Origin: CAVVEQ01 sp963828855
GTDB taxonomy: Bacteria > Chloroflexota > Anaerolineae > Anaerolineales > Anaerolineaceae
Assembly: GCA_963828855.1 (NCBI GenBank)
Contig: CAWHGB010000002.1
Span: 1,116,001-1,180,000, forward strand
Direction: 5' to 3'
DNA: 64,000 nucleotides
Shown piece by piece: positions 8,401 through 18,150 of the stretch (positions within the stretch are counted from its first letter, which is position 1; each line of letters opens with the position of its first letter). The position numbers and the translations under genes are program-made. Under the pieces are notes generated by a model that saw only the letters and a program-made list of their open reading frames with translations, was not told the DNA's origin and made no database searches.

Positions 8401-8739
8401 TTAAAGTTTCAGGCGTCGCTGCCGAAGGTGCAGAATGACTCCGAAGACGATGATCAGCACCAGGATGGCCGCCCCTATGGTGATCGCGTTGGTCTGGTTC
8501 GCCGTCTGCAGCAGCTCAGGGTCGATCTGGACTTCCACATTTGGCCTGGGTGTGGCAGTGGCCGCCGGGGAGGCTCCCAGCCCGCTCGGTGCCACCATCC
8601 TGGCGATGGCCTCACCACTGAAGATAGCCATTACGAAAAGGATTACCACCAGCACGATCATGACCGTCTGGAGGTTCACCCAGCGGGAAGCCTGAAGCTT
8701 TTCGGCGAATTTGCGGAATCGTTCTCTCAGATTTGCCAC
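8401..8739 (-). CDS. Small two-helix membrane protein, unknown function
   Basis: This 112-residue protein has one transmembrane segment near residues 22-44 (VMIVLVVILFVMAIFSG) and a second near 85-105 (ITIGAAILVLIIVFGVI). They are separated by a Thr/Pro/Ala-rich extracytoplasmic loop. The tail is basic (HLRQRRLKL). It lies 20 nt downstream of the first M42 peptidase and upstream of the bactofilin-like gene, all on the minus strand. No family was recognised. The context suggests a membrane partner for one of its neighbours. Confidence 0.65.
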   Translation of the reverse strand: MANLRERFRKFAEKLQASRWVNLQTVMIVLVVILFVMAIFSGEAIARMVAPSGLGASPAATATPRPNVEVQIDPELLQTANQTNAITIGAAILVLIIVFGVILHLRQRRLKL

Positions 8740-8758
8740 CTGGATCCGGTTTTTACCC

Positions 8759-9748
8759 TCAAAGCTTGATCGGTTGGCTCAAGATCGCCACCAGCAGCTT
8801 GACGGAATTCTCCACATCATTGTAATCCACCATTTCGGAAGGCGAGTGAACATACCGGCAGGGAATCGAGAGACACCCGGCAGGCATCCCCGCCCGCGAG
8901 ATCTGCATCACCCGAGCGTCGGTCGTACCCTCTTCCAATACTTCCAACTGGTAGGGAATACGGGCTTTTTCAGCAGCCGTGCTCATCGCCTTCACCAGAC
9001 GCGGGTCGGAGATCATGCCGCCATCGCGCACCTTGATCGCCGGTCCTTTACCCATCCTAACCGCCATGTGGTTTGCCCGCGGCGTATCCCCGGTGAGGGT
9101 CACATCCACCGAAATGCCGATCTCCGCCTCCACCGAGTAAGCGGCTGCCGTGGCTCCCCTCAAACCAACCTCTTCCTGGGTGCTGAAAACAAAGACCAGC
9201 TCGTGCGGGGTTTCGCGGATCTGTTTTATCGCCTCGACCATCACTGCGCAGCCTACACGGTCATCCATGGCCTTGGAAATCAACCTTGTCCCGGTTTCTT
9301 CAAAGGATCGATCAAAACAAGCTGCATCCCCGATCTTCACCCGACTGTCCTTGCGGTTGGTCGCACCAGTGTCGATATAGAATTTTTCCAACCCGGGCAG
9401 CTTTTCTCCGGAATCCTGCTTCTCCAAGCCAATCGCGCCGAGGGTGCCATCTGCAAACCGCACCCGTCCGCCCACGCAATTCCGGGCGTACACACCACCT
9501 ATAGGGCTGAACCTGGCGAATCCATTCTCATCGATGTGGGAGACCATAACGCCGATCTCATCCATGTGCGCCGCCACCATGATCCGGGATCCGTTTTTCT
9601 GTTTCTTTCCTTTACGCACCACCAGGTTTCCCATTGCATCCACCGTACCCTCCAGGGGCTTTATCAGGTCGCGGATGGCATCCCGTACCTGTCCTTCGAA
9701 CCCGGATGGGCCAAAGGATTCGGCGAGTTTCTGGATCACAGGTTTCAT
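8759..9748 (-). CDS. M42 family metallo-aminopeptidase (first of three tandem copies)
   Basis: This 329-residue peptidase belongs to the M42 family (glutamyl aminopeptidase / TET / endoglucanase M). Metal and catalytic motifs are AAHMDEIG (His and Asp ligands), TQEEVGLRGA (catalytic Glu pair), VDVTLTGDTP (Asp ligand) and a C-terminal YVHSPSE (His ligand). M42 enzymes are cytosolic, usually dodecameric, and trim peptides after proteolysis or import. AAGGAG lies about 6 nt before the ATG. It is the third M42 gene in transcription order. The neighbouring peptide ABC transporter system makes a peptide-use role plausible. Confidence 0.9.
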   Translation of the reverse strand: MKPVIQKLAESFGPSGFEGQVRDAIRDLIKPLEGTVDAMGNLVVRKGKKQKNGSRIMVAAHMDEIGVMVSHIDENGFARFSPIGGVYARNCVGGRVRFADGTLGAIGLEKQDSGEKLPGLEKFYIDTGATNRKDSRVKIGDAACFDRSFEETGTRLISKAMDDRVGCAVMVEAIKQIRETPHELVFVFSTQEEVGLRGATAAAYSVEAEIGISVDVTLTGDTPRANHMAVRMGKGPAIKVRDGGMISDPRLVKAMSTAAEKARIPYQLEVLEEGTTDARVMQISRAGMPAGCLSIPCRYVHSPSEMVDYNDVENSVKLLVAILSQPIKL

Positions 9749-9775
9749 GGAATTCTCCTTAGTTCACTTAATGCT

Positions 9776-10867
9776 TCAGGGACGCTGTTCGCGGAGTATA
9801 TCCGCGTTAATTTCGTTCAATATTGCTGTCATTAAACGCAGAGTATTCTGCCAGTCCTCCACGCGCGCTACCGACACTGCGGTGTGGCTGTAACGGTGCG
9901 GGATGGAGATGGAGAGGGAGGGAATGCCTCCACGCTGCTTGTGGATGGCGGTCGCGTCCGTTCCCCCGCCCCCTGGTTGGCGAAATTGGAAGGGGATGGC
10001 GTGCTTTTCCGCCACCCTGGCAACAAAACTGACCAGGCGCGGATCGGAGAGCGTCCCGGAATCGGAAAGATACACAGCAGGTCCTTCGCCCAGCCGGGTG
10101 TTATAAACCGCATTCTCCATTCCCTCTGGATCGGGTAAATCATAGGCGGGCGTTGAATCCAATGCAATGGCCATATCTGGTTGGAGGGCATACGCAGCCA
10201 CCCGCGCGCCGCGCAATCCGACTTCCTCCTGTACCGTAAAGGCTGACTGGAGTTCAATGGCTGGCGGGGTGTGTTTGATCAATTCGATCAATGTGGCCAC
10301 CCCCAGACGGTTATCAAGCGCTTTGGCGAATATCACCCCGCCTGAGCGTCGAAACGGGGTGGCAAAAACAGCCCGATCGCCAGGTTTGAGTACGGCCCCA
10401 TTCTCCCCGCCCACATCTATGCGCATTGCATCCTGGCTGATAACGTGTTTTCGATCCTCTGCTTCCTGCAGGTGTATCGGCCGCGCGCCAATGATTCCCG
10501 GTGTGTGCTTACCTCCGATCCAGACTGCTTTTCCGGGCACCTGGCGGATATCCACTCCGCCAACTGGGCGGAAGTGAAAGAATCCACCTTCTTCGGCCTC
10601 TACGAGGATAAAGCCCACTTCATCCATATGGGCTGCAACCATCACCTTGAAAGCATTCCCGCCTGTGCCCCCGCTGTGGGCAAGCACATTCCCCAGCGCG
10701 TCCACCCTGACCTCGCTGACGTATGGCTTGATCTCCGCCAGCACAATTTCGCGGACCTCATCCTCGGCTCCGGAAACACCGCTGGCGAGGCACAATTTTT
10801 CCAGCAGCTTCATTTGAGGCTGCCCGATGGATACTTCATTTCGTGGAAGGGAAGAACCTGTTTTCAT
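9776..10867 (-). CDS. M42 family metallo-aminopeptidase (second tandem copy)
   Basis: This 363-residue M42 peptidase carries AAHMDEVG, ALDNRLGVATLIEL, TVQEEVGLRGA, ALDSTPAYD and HRYSHTAVS as metal and catalytic regions. Its N-terminus carries about 18 extra residues before MKLLEKLCLASGVSG. The ATG at 10867 is preferred because AAGGAG lies 5 nt upstream and because it overlaps the stop of the preceding M42 gene as ATGA. It differs clearly in sequence from its two neighbours, so the three are old paralogues rather than a recent duplication. Different peptide-end specificities are likely. Confidence 0.88.
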   Translation of the reverse strand: MKTGSSLPRNEVSIGQPQMKLLEKLCLASGVSGAEDEVREIVLAEIKPYVSEVRVDALGNVLAHSGGTGGNAFKVMVAAHMDEVGFILVEAEEGGFFHFRPVGGVDIRQVPGKAVWIGGKHTPGIIGARPIHLQEAEDRKHVISQDAMRIDVGGENGAVLKPGDRAVFATPFRRSGGVIFAKALDNRLGVATLIELIKHTPPAIELQSAFTVQEEVGLRGARVAAYALQPDMAIALDSTPAYDLPDPEGMENAVYNTRLGEGPAVYLSDSGTLSDPRLVSFVARVAEKHAIPFQFRQPGGGGTDATAIHKQRGGIPSLSISIPHRYSHTAVSVARVEDWQNTLRLMTAILNEINADILREQRP

Positions 10868-11936
10868 TCCTTCTCCTTCTGCTCAAAGATCCCCGCGGGA
10901 TCTGCCTCGAGCCTGGCGATGAATTGCGCCAGCAGGTAACCGGCTCGATCGATATCTTTGATCGAGCCGCACTCCACCGGAGTGTGCATATTACGCAGGG
11001 GAATACCCAGCACCGCGGTCGGGATGCCTTCCGCCACAACCTGCATGGCATAGGCGTCGGTCCCGGAGTGCTGCGGCATCACCTCCATCGCGAAGGGAAT
11101 ATCCAGGTCCTCGGCGATCTTTTTAAACCTTTTTTGCAACGCAGGGTGAATATTTGGCCCCAAACCAATGGTGGGACCCTTGCCCAGCGGGAAGGAGCGG
11201 AAATCCGAAACTCCCGGCATGCGCCCGAAGGTCACATCCACCGCCACCGCAATTGCCGGTCGAATCATGAAAGGGCGAGGTAAAGCCGCCTGCCAGCGTT
11301 TCCTCTTCCTGAGTTGTAGCCGCCATCCAGACATCCCAGGTGTGGTTGATGTGCTGCAACTCCCGCAGGCAAGCGGTTAGGGCTGCCACGGAAGCGCGGT
11401 TATCCATCGAGTGACCGGCAAGCATACCTTCGCCCATCTCAATCGGCTCCTGCGCAAACGAGACTGGGTCGCCAATTCGAACCATCCTCCTGATCTCTCT
11501 TTCGGATAAGCCTGTGTCGACCAGCAGATCCTCCAGCACAGGAGGAGCTTTTTCCTTCTGTACTGGGCGCAGCCGGTCCGGCAGACAGGTGACCACACCT
11601 GGCAGGTCGCGTGTACCGTGGACGGTGACCAACTGCCCGGGCATCACTCGCGGGTCGATGCCGCCGATCTCAGTCACCCGCAGGAATCCCTGCTCGATTT
11701 CGCTCACCATCAGGCCGATCGCGTCCATGTGCGCTGCGGCCAGGATCGCTGGCGCGGGTTCTTGGACTGATTTCCGCGCCCGGCGCATGCCCGTGCAAGC
11801 TGCCCAGGGGGCTGATGGAGATTTCATCCACAAGCGGTTGCCAGGCTGAACGGATCACCTCCCGGATGGGACTTTCAAACCCGGAGAGTCCCGGTTGGCG
11901 GATCATATTCTTTAGATGTTCTTTGGTTGAATTCAT
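10864..11936 (-). CDS. M42 family metallo-aminopeptidase (third tandem copy), frameshifted
   Basis: One M42 gene is spread over three frames: N-terminus from ATG 11936 (GLSGFESPIREVI), middle part (AAAHMDAIGLMVSEIE, TQEEETLAGG) and C-terminus (IAVAVDVTFGRMPG, NMHTPVECG). The breaks lie near 11,785 and 11,270. All expected metal ligands are present once the frames are joined, giving about 357 residues. This suggests a functional gene with sequence errors rather than a decayed one. No Shine-Dalgarno is clear upstream. It is coupled to the next M42 gene by an ATGA overlap, so all three peptidases appear to form one operon. Confidence 0.78.
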
Positions 11937-11947
11937 TTTTATTTCAC

Positions 11948-12368
11948 TCAGGGTGTTGGGCTGGGGGTATCGGTATCAATAATGACCGGTATTTCAGTTG
12001 AGGTTGGGGTTTCGGTAGCGCTGGGTTCCAGGGTTGGCGTGCTGCTGGGCATCGGGTGAGATGGTGGGTGTGAAGGTATGCGGGAAGCGCATAGGTCCGG
12101 CTCGCGGTGGGGGTTTGGGTGATCGTCCCGGTACCGGTGATCGTGGGAGAATGAAAATATACCAGGGTTGGCGGTGTTGTTGTGGGGGTTGCGGTGATTG
12201 CGTCCGGTTTGATTCACGGTAGTTGGGGTTGCCGAGCCAGCGGGCTGAGGATCGATCATCAGGATGATCACCCCGGCGCAGTAGACAGGGCAGGGTGGCA
12301 AGGATGAGGGCAACCAGGATGATCTGGATCCTCCCTCGCCGGGTTGCCCACCGTTCGGAGAGATTCAT
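11948..12368 (-). CDS. Thr/Pro-rich membrane-anchored protein, frameshifted
   Basis: An ATG at 12368 opens MNLSERWATRRGRIQIILV followed by a hydrophobic stretch typical of an N-terminal membrane anchor. After one or more frame changes the sequence continues as a Thr/Pro/Ser-rich tail ending TEIPVIIDTDTPSPTP. Such low-complexity linkers are common in Chloroflexi envelope proteins. No folded domain is visible, and exact frame joins could not be placed. An extended -10 lies 8 nt before the ATG, which supports this start. It stands just upstream of the M42 operon on the same strand. Confidence 0.45.
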
Positions 12369-12376
12369 CGCGGTAA

Positions 12377-12385
12377 AGTTTATCA
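12377..12385 (-). promoter_or_regulatory. Putative extended -10 element of a leaderless promoter
   Basis: TGA-TAAACT on the minus strand lies 8 nt before the ATG at 12368, the same nine-base element as before the gene at 2011. No Shine-Dalgarno is visible between it and the start codon. Confidence 0.38.
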
Positions 12386-12392
12386 CAGAACA

Positions 12393-12409
12393 CGGGAGCG
12401 AAGCTCCCG
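12393..12409. terminator. Short GC-rich hairpin, possible terminator of the chelatase gene
   Basis: Seven-base arms CGGGAGC / GCTCCCG separated by three bases lie about 60 bases past the chelatase stop on the minus strand and just upstream of the next gene's putative promoter. No U-run follows, so this could be a weak or Rho-assisted terminator. Confidence 0.3.
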
Positions 12410-12470
12410 GCAGGCTCAAGCTTGAGGTTTCAACTGGTTCATTTCCCGCCGCACGGTCAGGTAAAGACTT

Positions 12471-14485
12471 TCAGCCTTCAGAGTCGGTGATCGAGAAACA
12501 TTCACAGCCCAGTTGCTCAGCCAGGGCATCAGCCAACCCCTGGTCGAAGGCGGCATGCTCCATGTTGATCACAATGCTGTGGATGTGCTCGTCGGCGATC
12601 TTACGCGCAATCTCGTGAGCCTCATCCTGGGGAGGTTTTTGACCCATTGAAACGTTCCCCGCGCCATCCGTCAGGACGATCAGCAGCGGCATCACATCGG
12701 GATGCAGCATCTTTTCCCTGCGCAGGATATCATGCGCCATCTGCAGACCGGCCGAGAGGGGCGTTTTGCCACCCACGGGTATATCCGCCAGGGCGGTCTT
12801 CGCCAGGTTGACCGAATTGGTCGGCCGCAGCACCAGGGTGGCGCGGTCCTTCTGGAAAACGATCAAACCCACCCGGTCGCGCCGTTGGTAGGCATCCGTC
12901 AAGCAGGGAAAGGATCGCACCCTTGGTGGCAGTCATGCGCTCAGCCACCGCCATCGACCAGGAGGCATCCACCAGGAAGAGCACCAGGTTTGCTGCCCGG
13001 CGCACACGTACCTTGCGCATGTAATCGCTGGAATGAATCACGAAGGCGGTTTTGGTTGGGTTCTCGTGGCGTTGCTTCTGAAAAGGGGCTGCCGCGCGCA
13101 GGGTGGCATCCAGCGCCAGGTCGTAGGGTTGATCTGGGGAGGGGCGTGATTGCACATAACGCCCGCGTTTCAGTTCGGTGCGGGTCTGCGAGCGCCTTCC
13201 GGTCTGGGATCGGATGATCTTATCCAGGGGGGTGGCCAGCCGCCGGGTGGAAAACTCCGCGCCCGGGCGGATCTTATCTCCGCCATCCCACCAGTTGGCA
13301 GATGTCTGGCTGAAGACGTCGTGCTGGTCTACTTCAACGCGATCCTGTTCGGGCTGAGGCTCGCCTGCCTCACCCGCGCTCACGCTTTTGGGGGGGTGCT
13401 TTTCTCGGCCGCTTCGGCCGGTTCGGAAGTGCACTCCGCGTCCTCGCCCTCGGTGGCTCCCTGAAGGGCATCGATCCGTTCCGCCAGCTCTTCCATGCTC
13501 ACTTCCGAATCCTGGAAGGGACCGCGGCGGATGCGGTGCGGCAGGGCGAGCTCGGCAGCGATGGCAATATCGTGGTCGTTGATCTCGCTGCGCCCTTCGA
13601 AGGCGGCATGCGCCCGGGCAGTCTTGAGGATCACCAGGTCTGCGCGGTGACCTTCCACATTGAGCGAAGCGGTCAGAGAGGCAATCGAGAGCATATCCCG
13701 GCGGCTGTAGGTCACCCGGTCCACCAGCAGGCGTGCCTGCCCGATCTGGGTGGAAAGTTCCTCTTCCTTTTTCAACCAACCATCGCGGAAGTGCTCCGCG
13801 TCTCGCTCGAAGGTAAGATTGCGTTCCATGATCTCTACGCGCTCGCGCGGGTTGCGGATGCCAAGGATTTCCACCGAAAGGGCAAAACGGTCCAGCAGCT
13901 GCGGACGCAGATCGCCCTCTTCGGGGTTCATCGTACCCACCAGGATGAAGCGCGCAGGATGGGTAAATGAGATTCCCTCCCGCTCGACGATATTCATCCC
14001 CATCGCGGCGGAATCCAGGAGGATATCCACCACATGATCATCCAGCAGGTTGACTTCGTCGATATAGAGCAAACCCGCGGTTGGCAGCCGCCAGTACACC
14101 CGGCTCAAAATGCCGTTCCCCCTTTTGAATGGCTCGCTCAATATCCAGGGTACCCACCACGCGGTCTTCGGTGGCAGAAACAGGTAGGTTTATGAAGGAT
14201 GTGGGCTTGTTGGAAACCGGCAGATTCTCGCCGCGGGCATGCCGCTCGCGGCACTCGGTGCACCAGCCAGCCGGGTTATCCGGGTCGCAGCCGAATCGGC
14301 AGTCATCCACCACGCGTACGTTTGGTAGCAAGCGCAGCCAGAGCGCGTGCGGCGGTGGATTTTGCCGTTCCGCGTTCGCCGCGGATCAGGACGCCGCCAA
14401 TACGTGGATCCACGGCGTTCAGAACCAGGGCACGACGCATGCGGTCCTGTCCAACAATGGCAGTAAACGGATAAATGACGGGCAT
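12471..14485 (-). CDS. Fused ChlI/ChlD-type magnesium/cobalt chelatase AAA+ and VWA subunit, frameshifted
   Basis: Joined across frames this is about 670 residues. The N-terminal AAA+ half has PFTAIVGQDRMRRALVLN, Walker A GERGTAKST, a Cys-containing insert (RFGCDPDN, WCTEC), Walker B GLLYIDEVNLLDDH and LVGTMNPEEG. An acidic linker follows, then a VWA domain with the MIDAS motif VDASWSMA and VLTDGAGN. Breaks are visible near 14,330, 14,071 (GGGTTT), 13,390-13,396 (seven G's) and 12,900. Fused ChlI-ChlD proteins act with a large ChlH/CobN subunit in Mg2+ or Co2+ insertion into tetrapyrroles, but no such subunit is nearby. A cobaltochelatase role is more likely than chlorophyll synthesis because no photosynthesis gene is seen. 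AGGA lies 8 nt before the ATG. Confidence 0.78.
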
Positions 14486-14592
14486 AAGAAAATTCCTGGG
14501 TTATTCCTGGGTTAGAGCGGCATAAGTGTACCACCAGCAATCGGCAGCCGCAACTCCCCGTCCGTGGGCTCAAGTATCAAAACGTAATTGGA

Positions 14593-14856
14593 TTAACGGT
14601 TGACTAGCCCAGCATCTTCCACGGATTCAACATCCGGGAAGAATTGCTTTACGGTGCCTTCCACCCAGCCTTTCAAGGTGGTGGGTGAAAGCGGGCAATC
14701 ATGGCAGGCCCCGCCCAGCCGCACGCGGACGACTTTGCCATCAAAGGAGACAAGTTCCACGGAGCCTCCGTGATATTCTTCAATATACGCATCAAGCTGC
14801 TCGATCAATCCCCGCAGCTGTTGTTCCTCGGAATACTGGGGCCGCTGATCATTCAT
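14593..14856 (-). CDS. NifU-like C-terminal domain protein (Fe-S scaffold)
   Basis: This 87-residue protein has the NifU C-terminal/Nfu fold: LVSFDGKVVRVRLGGACHDCPLSPTTLKGWVE. The conserved CxxC (ACHDCPLS) binds a labile Fe-S cluster in this family. It consists of that domain alone, and the protein is expected to carry or deliver clusters in the cytoplasm. Its ATG overlaps the end of the preceding cyclic-nucleotide-fold gene by 8 bases, so the two are translationally linked. Confidence 0.85.
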   Translation of the reverse strand: MNDQRPQYSEEQQLRGLIEQLDAYIEEYHGGSVELVSFDGKVVRVRLGGACHDCPLSPTTLKGWVEGTVKQFFPDVESVEDAGLVNR

Positions 14857-15352
14857 CGCCGTTCTCCCTTCCGTTATCGCCCGGTTCTGTCTGCATACCG
14901 TTCTGTAGCATCCTGATCACCTCGGACTGGGTGGCATTCAAGCGGGAACTGATCACCTGGCTCAACCGATCCAGCAGGATCAATCCCGTCGCCGGGTGCT
15001 CCTCGCAGAGACGGGTCAATGCCGCTCCCGCGATCCGGTAAGTATAGCTATCCAGTACCGATATGGCAGCCGAAGTATAACACTCATGCTGAAGCACCGA
15101 TGACCAGCCAAACACCTCACCCTCGGTGAGGGTGGCAACTTTCAGGAAAGGTCCATCGTAAGGCTTGTAACGGATCTCCACCTCCCCCTTACGCAGGATG
15201 TAGAAAAAATCCGCGTATTGATCCTGATCAAAGATCACACTATCCAGGGGGAAGGAAATCTCTTCCATGAGGGGCAGAATAAGCTGGAGATCGGAGCCCT
15301 CCATGCCCTGGAATAGCGGTATTCGCTGTAAATCATGCGCTTGCATAGACAA
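14849..15352 (-). CDS. Cyclic-nucleotide-binding-fold protein without DNA-binding domain
   Basis: This 167-residue protein spans one CRP/cNMP-binding beta-barrel (residues about 10-125: IPLFQGMEGSDLQLIL, SVIFDQDQYADFFYILRKGEVEI, LTEGEVFGWSSVL). A C-terminal helix follows (LILLDRLSQVISSRLNATQ). The phosphate-binding cassette reads EVFGWSSVLQHECYTSAAI, so the Arg that binds cyclic-nucleotide phosphate in CRP is missing. There is no HTH, so it is not a typical transcription factor. It overlaps the NifU-like gene. It may be a sensor of another ligand or a protein-protein adaptor. Confidence 0.75.
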   Translation of the reverse strand: MSMQAHDLQRIPLFQGMEGSDLQLILPLMEEISFPLDSVIFDQDQYADFFYILRKGEVEIRYKPYDGPFLKVATLTEGEVFGWSSVLQHECYTSAAISVLDSYTYRIAGAALTRLCEEHPATGLILLDRLSQVISSRLNATQSEVIRMLQNGMQTEPGDNGRENGDE

Positions 15353-15484
15353 TATCTTAAGCCGCGAGCGCCTGGTGGTGTAGTGGCGAAATTCCCAAAT
15401 TTGCAGATAATCCTCATCCCGAGAAGATGACGAAATTATTCGGTAAGTGATACAAAAAGGGAACTCGTGGGTGGCTGGGTGCGG

Positions 15485-16253
15485 TTATCCGCTCCGGCGA
15501 ACTTTTTGCAGGAATTCCGGTGAGTTGAGGTTTCTCTCCAGCAGATAGGTGATATATCCCTGGATCAAAGATCTCCATCTCACCCCTAGTACTCTCCTGT
15601 GATTTGGGCGCGTGCGGTTTCGCGGTAAGAACTGCGCTGAAGATGGCGAAAGTATTTCAGCCCTTCCAGAGATACCGGCCGGGAAGTGGTCGTTTTCAAT
15701 CCCGCACTCCGGGCAGAGCACCCCGCCCATCCCGGCATCGAAGAATTGATCCTCCGCCTTGATCTCCACTCCGCACCTGACGCAATTGCTGAGTTGGGGG
15801 CGGAATCCAGCCAGGTCCAGCATATGGATCTCGATAAAACCGCACCGCCAGGAAACAATCCTCTTCCGTGGCGATCCGTTTGAGCGTTTCCTGGAGTAAC
15901 TGGTAGAGAGGGATGGAAGAGCCTTCTTCATAAGTGAATCGTTCCACCAGTTCTACCACGTACGATGCGTAAGCCGTCCGCACAAGGTCTTCGCGGATCT
16001 GGAGATAGGGCTCAACCGTTTCCGCCTGCGTCACGATCCAAAGATCACGCCCCCGGGCGAGCTGTAGGCTGACCCGCGTGAAGGGTTCCAGGTGACCAGC
16101 TTTGCGGGAATGCATTTTGCGCACCCCCTTGGCAATCGCGCGAACTTTTCCCCGCTCCCGGGTGAACAACACAAGGAGGCGGTCGGCCTCTCCCCAATTG
16201 GAGTGCCTAATCACCACCGCTTCCACCCGGATGGACCGTTCCCGGTCTGCCAT
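15485..16253 (-). CDS. recO: DNA repair protein RecO, frameshifted
   Basis: The N-terminal OB-fold reads SIRVEAVVIRHSNWGEADRL and VRAIAKGVRKMHSRKAGHLE, clear RecO signatures (recombination mediator that loads RecA with RecR/RecF). The C-terminal part has the zinc-binding region CVRCGVE ... GVLCPECG and the helix LKYFRHLQRSSYRE. Frame changes occur near 15,840, 15,680 and 15,590. Joined, the protein has about 256 residues, the normal length, so the breaks look like sequencing errors. GGGAGA precedes the ATG. It follows the cytidine deaminase gene by 17 bases. Confidence 0.85.
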
Positions 16254-16270
16254 GATCTCTCCCTGTTAAA

Positions 16271-16678
16271 TTATCCCGTTAGTTTATCTGGTGTGAAAGC
16301 ATCCGGGAGAAGACTGCTGAGGGGAAATTCTCCCGTCAGCTTTCCAGTAGCATCGGCGAGGATCACCAGGGTCTCAAGCCCAAATTCCGCAAGCACTTGC
16401 CGGCAGCCCCCGCAGGGAGAACCGCCATTTTCGGTGACCACGGCTATCGCCAGGAATTCGCGTTCACCCTCTGAGACACCTTTGAAAACCGCCACCCTCT
16501 CCGCGCAGATCGTGGAGGGAAATGCAGCGTTTTCCACATTCACCCCATCGTAGATCTTCCCCGATCGGGTCAGGAGTGCAGCCCCTACCGCGTAGTGCGA
16601 ATAGGGGGAATACGACCAGCGCCTGGCAAGCAGTGCCCGCTGGATCAATTGATCTTTCAATTCGGAATCGATTGCCAT
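16271..16678 (-). CDS. cdd: Cytidine deaminase
   Basis: This 135-residue homotetrameric-type zinc deaminase converts cytidine and deoxycytidine to uridine forms in pyrimidine salvage. The catalytic motif is ICAERVAVF (Cys ligand and catalytic Glu), with the paired ligands in PCGGCRQVLAEF. The substrate region VGAALLTRSGKIYDGVNVENAAFP is typical. It starts 3 bases after the glmU stop and is followed closely by recO, suggesting one transcript glmU-cdd-recO. The reading frame is intact. Confidence 0.93.
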   Translation of the reverse strand: MAIDSELKDQLIQRALLARRWSYSPYSHYAVGAALLTRSGKIYDGVNVENAAFPSTICAERVAVFKGVSEGEREFLAIAVVTENGGSPCGGCRQVLAEFGLETLVILADATGKLTGEFPLSSLLPDAFTPDKLTG

Positions 16679-16681
16679 GGA

Positions 16682-18035
16682 TTATTTATCCTTCAGATCC
16701 TTCAATTCCTTCGCCGGGACGCCGACAACAAGTTTGTTCGCGGGCACATCTTTTGTGACCACCGCCCCTGCACCTGTCTTGGAATTTTTACCAATTTTCA
16801 CCGGGGCAACAAGCATTGTATCGCTGCCAATAAAAACACCATCTTCGATCACTGTTTTGTTCTTGTTCACCCCGTCGAAGTTGCATGTAACCGTACCCGC
16901 ACCGATATTTACGCTTTCCCCGATGGTCGCGTCACCAATATAGGAAAAATGACCCATACGGGTATCCGCGCCGAGGGTGGAGTTCTTTACCTCGCCAAAA
17001 TTGCCCATGTGCACACCCCGGCCCAACCTGGCTCCCTTGCGCAGCCGGGCAAAGGGTCCCATGATCACACCCTCCTCCAGTTCCGCTCCCTCCATCACCG
17101 CCATTTGAATGCGGCAGTTATCAGAAACCGCGCAATCGGTGATGATCGTTTCCGGGCCGATCTCGCAGCCTTTTCCAATAATCGTATTCCCACGTAAATA
17201 CGTGTTGGGAAGCAGGGTGGTATCCTCGCCGATCATCACAGTATCATCAATGAAGACTGATTCAGGCTGAACCATGCTGACCCCGTTCAGCATCCATCTT
17301 TCATTGATTCGTCTTCGCAGCACCGCTCCGGCTTCTGCCAGGTGCACGCGGTTATTGATCCCGATCGCCTCACTTTCATCATTCAGGACAAGCGCTTTCA
17401 CTTGGCCGCCCTCCTTGGCGGCTATTTCCACCAGGTCGGTGAGGTAATACTCACCCTTCGGGGAGACTTTGATCTGCCTAAGTGCCTGCCCACAGCCATT
17501 CCGCCCGGCAGCAATAGACCCCTGCATTCAACTCCCGGATCTGGAGGATATCCTCCGTAGCGCTGGCTTCCTCCACGATCGACTGCACTGCACCAGCCTG
17601 GGATCTCAGAACCCGCCCAAACCCGCGCGGATCCTCGGCAAGCACAGTGAGAATGGTCAGCGGTCCACTGTTTAGACCCTGCATTTCAACCAGCTCCTCC
17701 AGGGTCTCCCTGCGCAAGAGGGGCATATCGGCATAATAGATCAATATCAGCCCATTCGCCTCTGCCAGCAGCTTTTCCGCGCTCGCAACCGCGTGCGCGG
17801 TGCCAAGTTGCTCTTCCTGCACCGCGAAGTTCGCCCGCTCGCCAACCCTATCCCGCACCCGGTCAGCGCCATGCCCCACCACAAGCACAGGGGGTGATTC
17901 GGAAATACCCGCGGCTATATCGAGCGCGTATTCCACCATGGGTTTTCCTGCCAGCGGGTGCAGGATCTTGGGTAGACTGGATTTCATACGGGTTCCCTGC
18001 CCGGCAGCCAGGATCACAACAGATACATTCATCAT
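16682..18035 (-). CDS. glmU: Bifunctional GlmU: GlcNAc-1-P uridylyltransferase / GlcN-1-P acetyltransferase, frameshifted
   Basis: The N-terminal pyrophosphorylase domain has VVILAAGQGTRMKSSLPK, QLGTAHAV and YADMPLL. The C-terminal left-handed beta-helix acetyltransferase has hexapeptide repeats (LGRGVHMGNFGEVKNSTLG, NIGAGTVTCNFDGVNKN) with the conserved catalytic-loop context. A single frame change near 17,490, within AEWLW / ALRQIKVSPKGEYYLTD, joins two halves into about 450 residues, the normal length. GlmU makes UDP-GlcNAc for peptidoglycan, and UDP-GlcNAc is also the substrate of WecB in this window. GGGAG lies 7 nt before ATG 18035. Confidence 0.9.
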
Positions 18036-18150
18036 GGATCACTCCCGTTCAAGTTTAGAGATAAAAAGAGCCTTACCCTGGGTTCCAGGATGTAAAGCTC
18101 ATGGGGTTCGTTACAATCATTTGTACCCTGCCCCATATGCCGGGGAAAGG

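Noticed and set aside
11948..12313. Tandem-repeat locus in the Thr/Pro-rich gene
   Set aside because: The bias is low-complexity coding sequence (Thr/Pro/Ser) without a fixed repeat unit.
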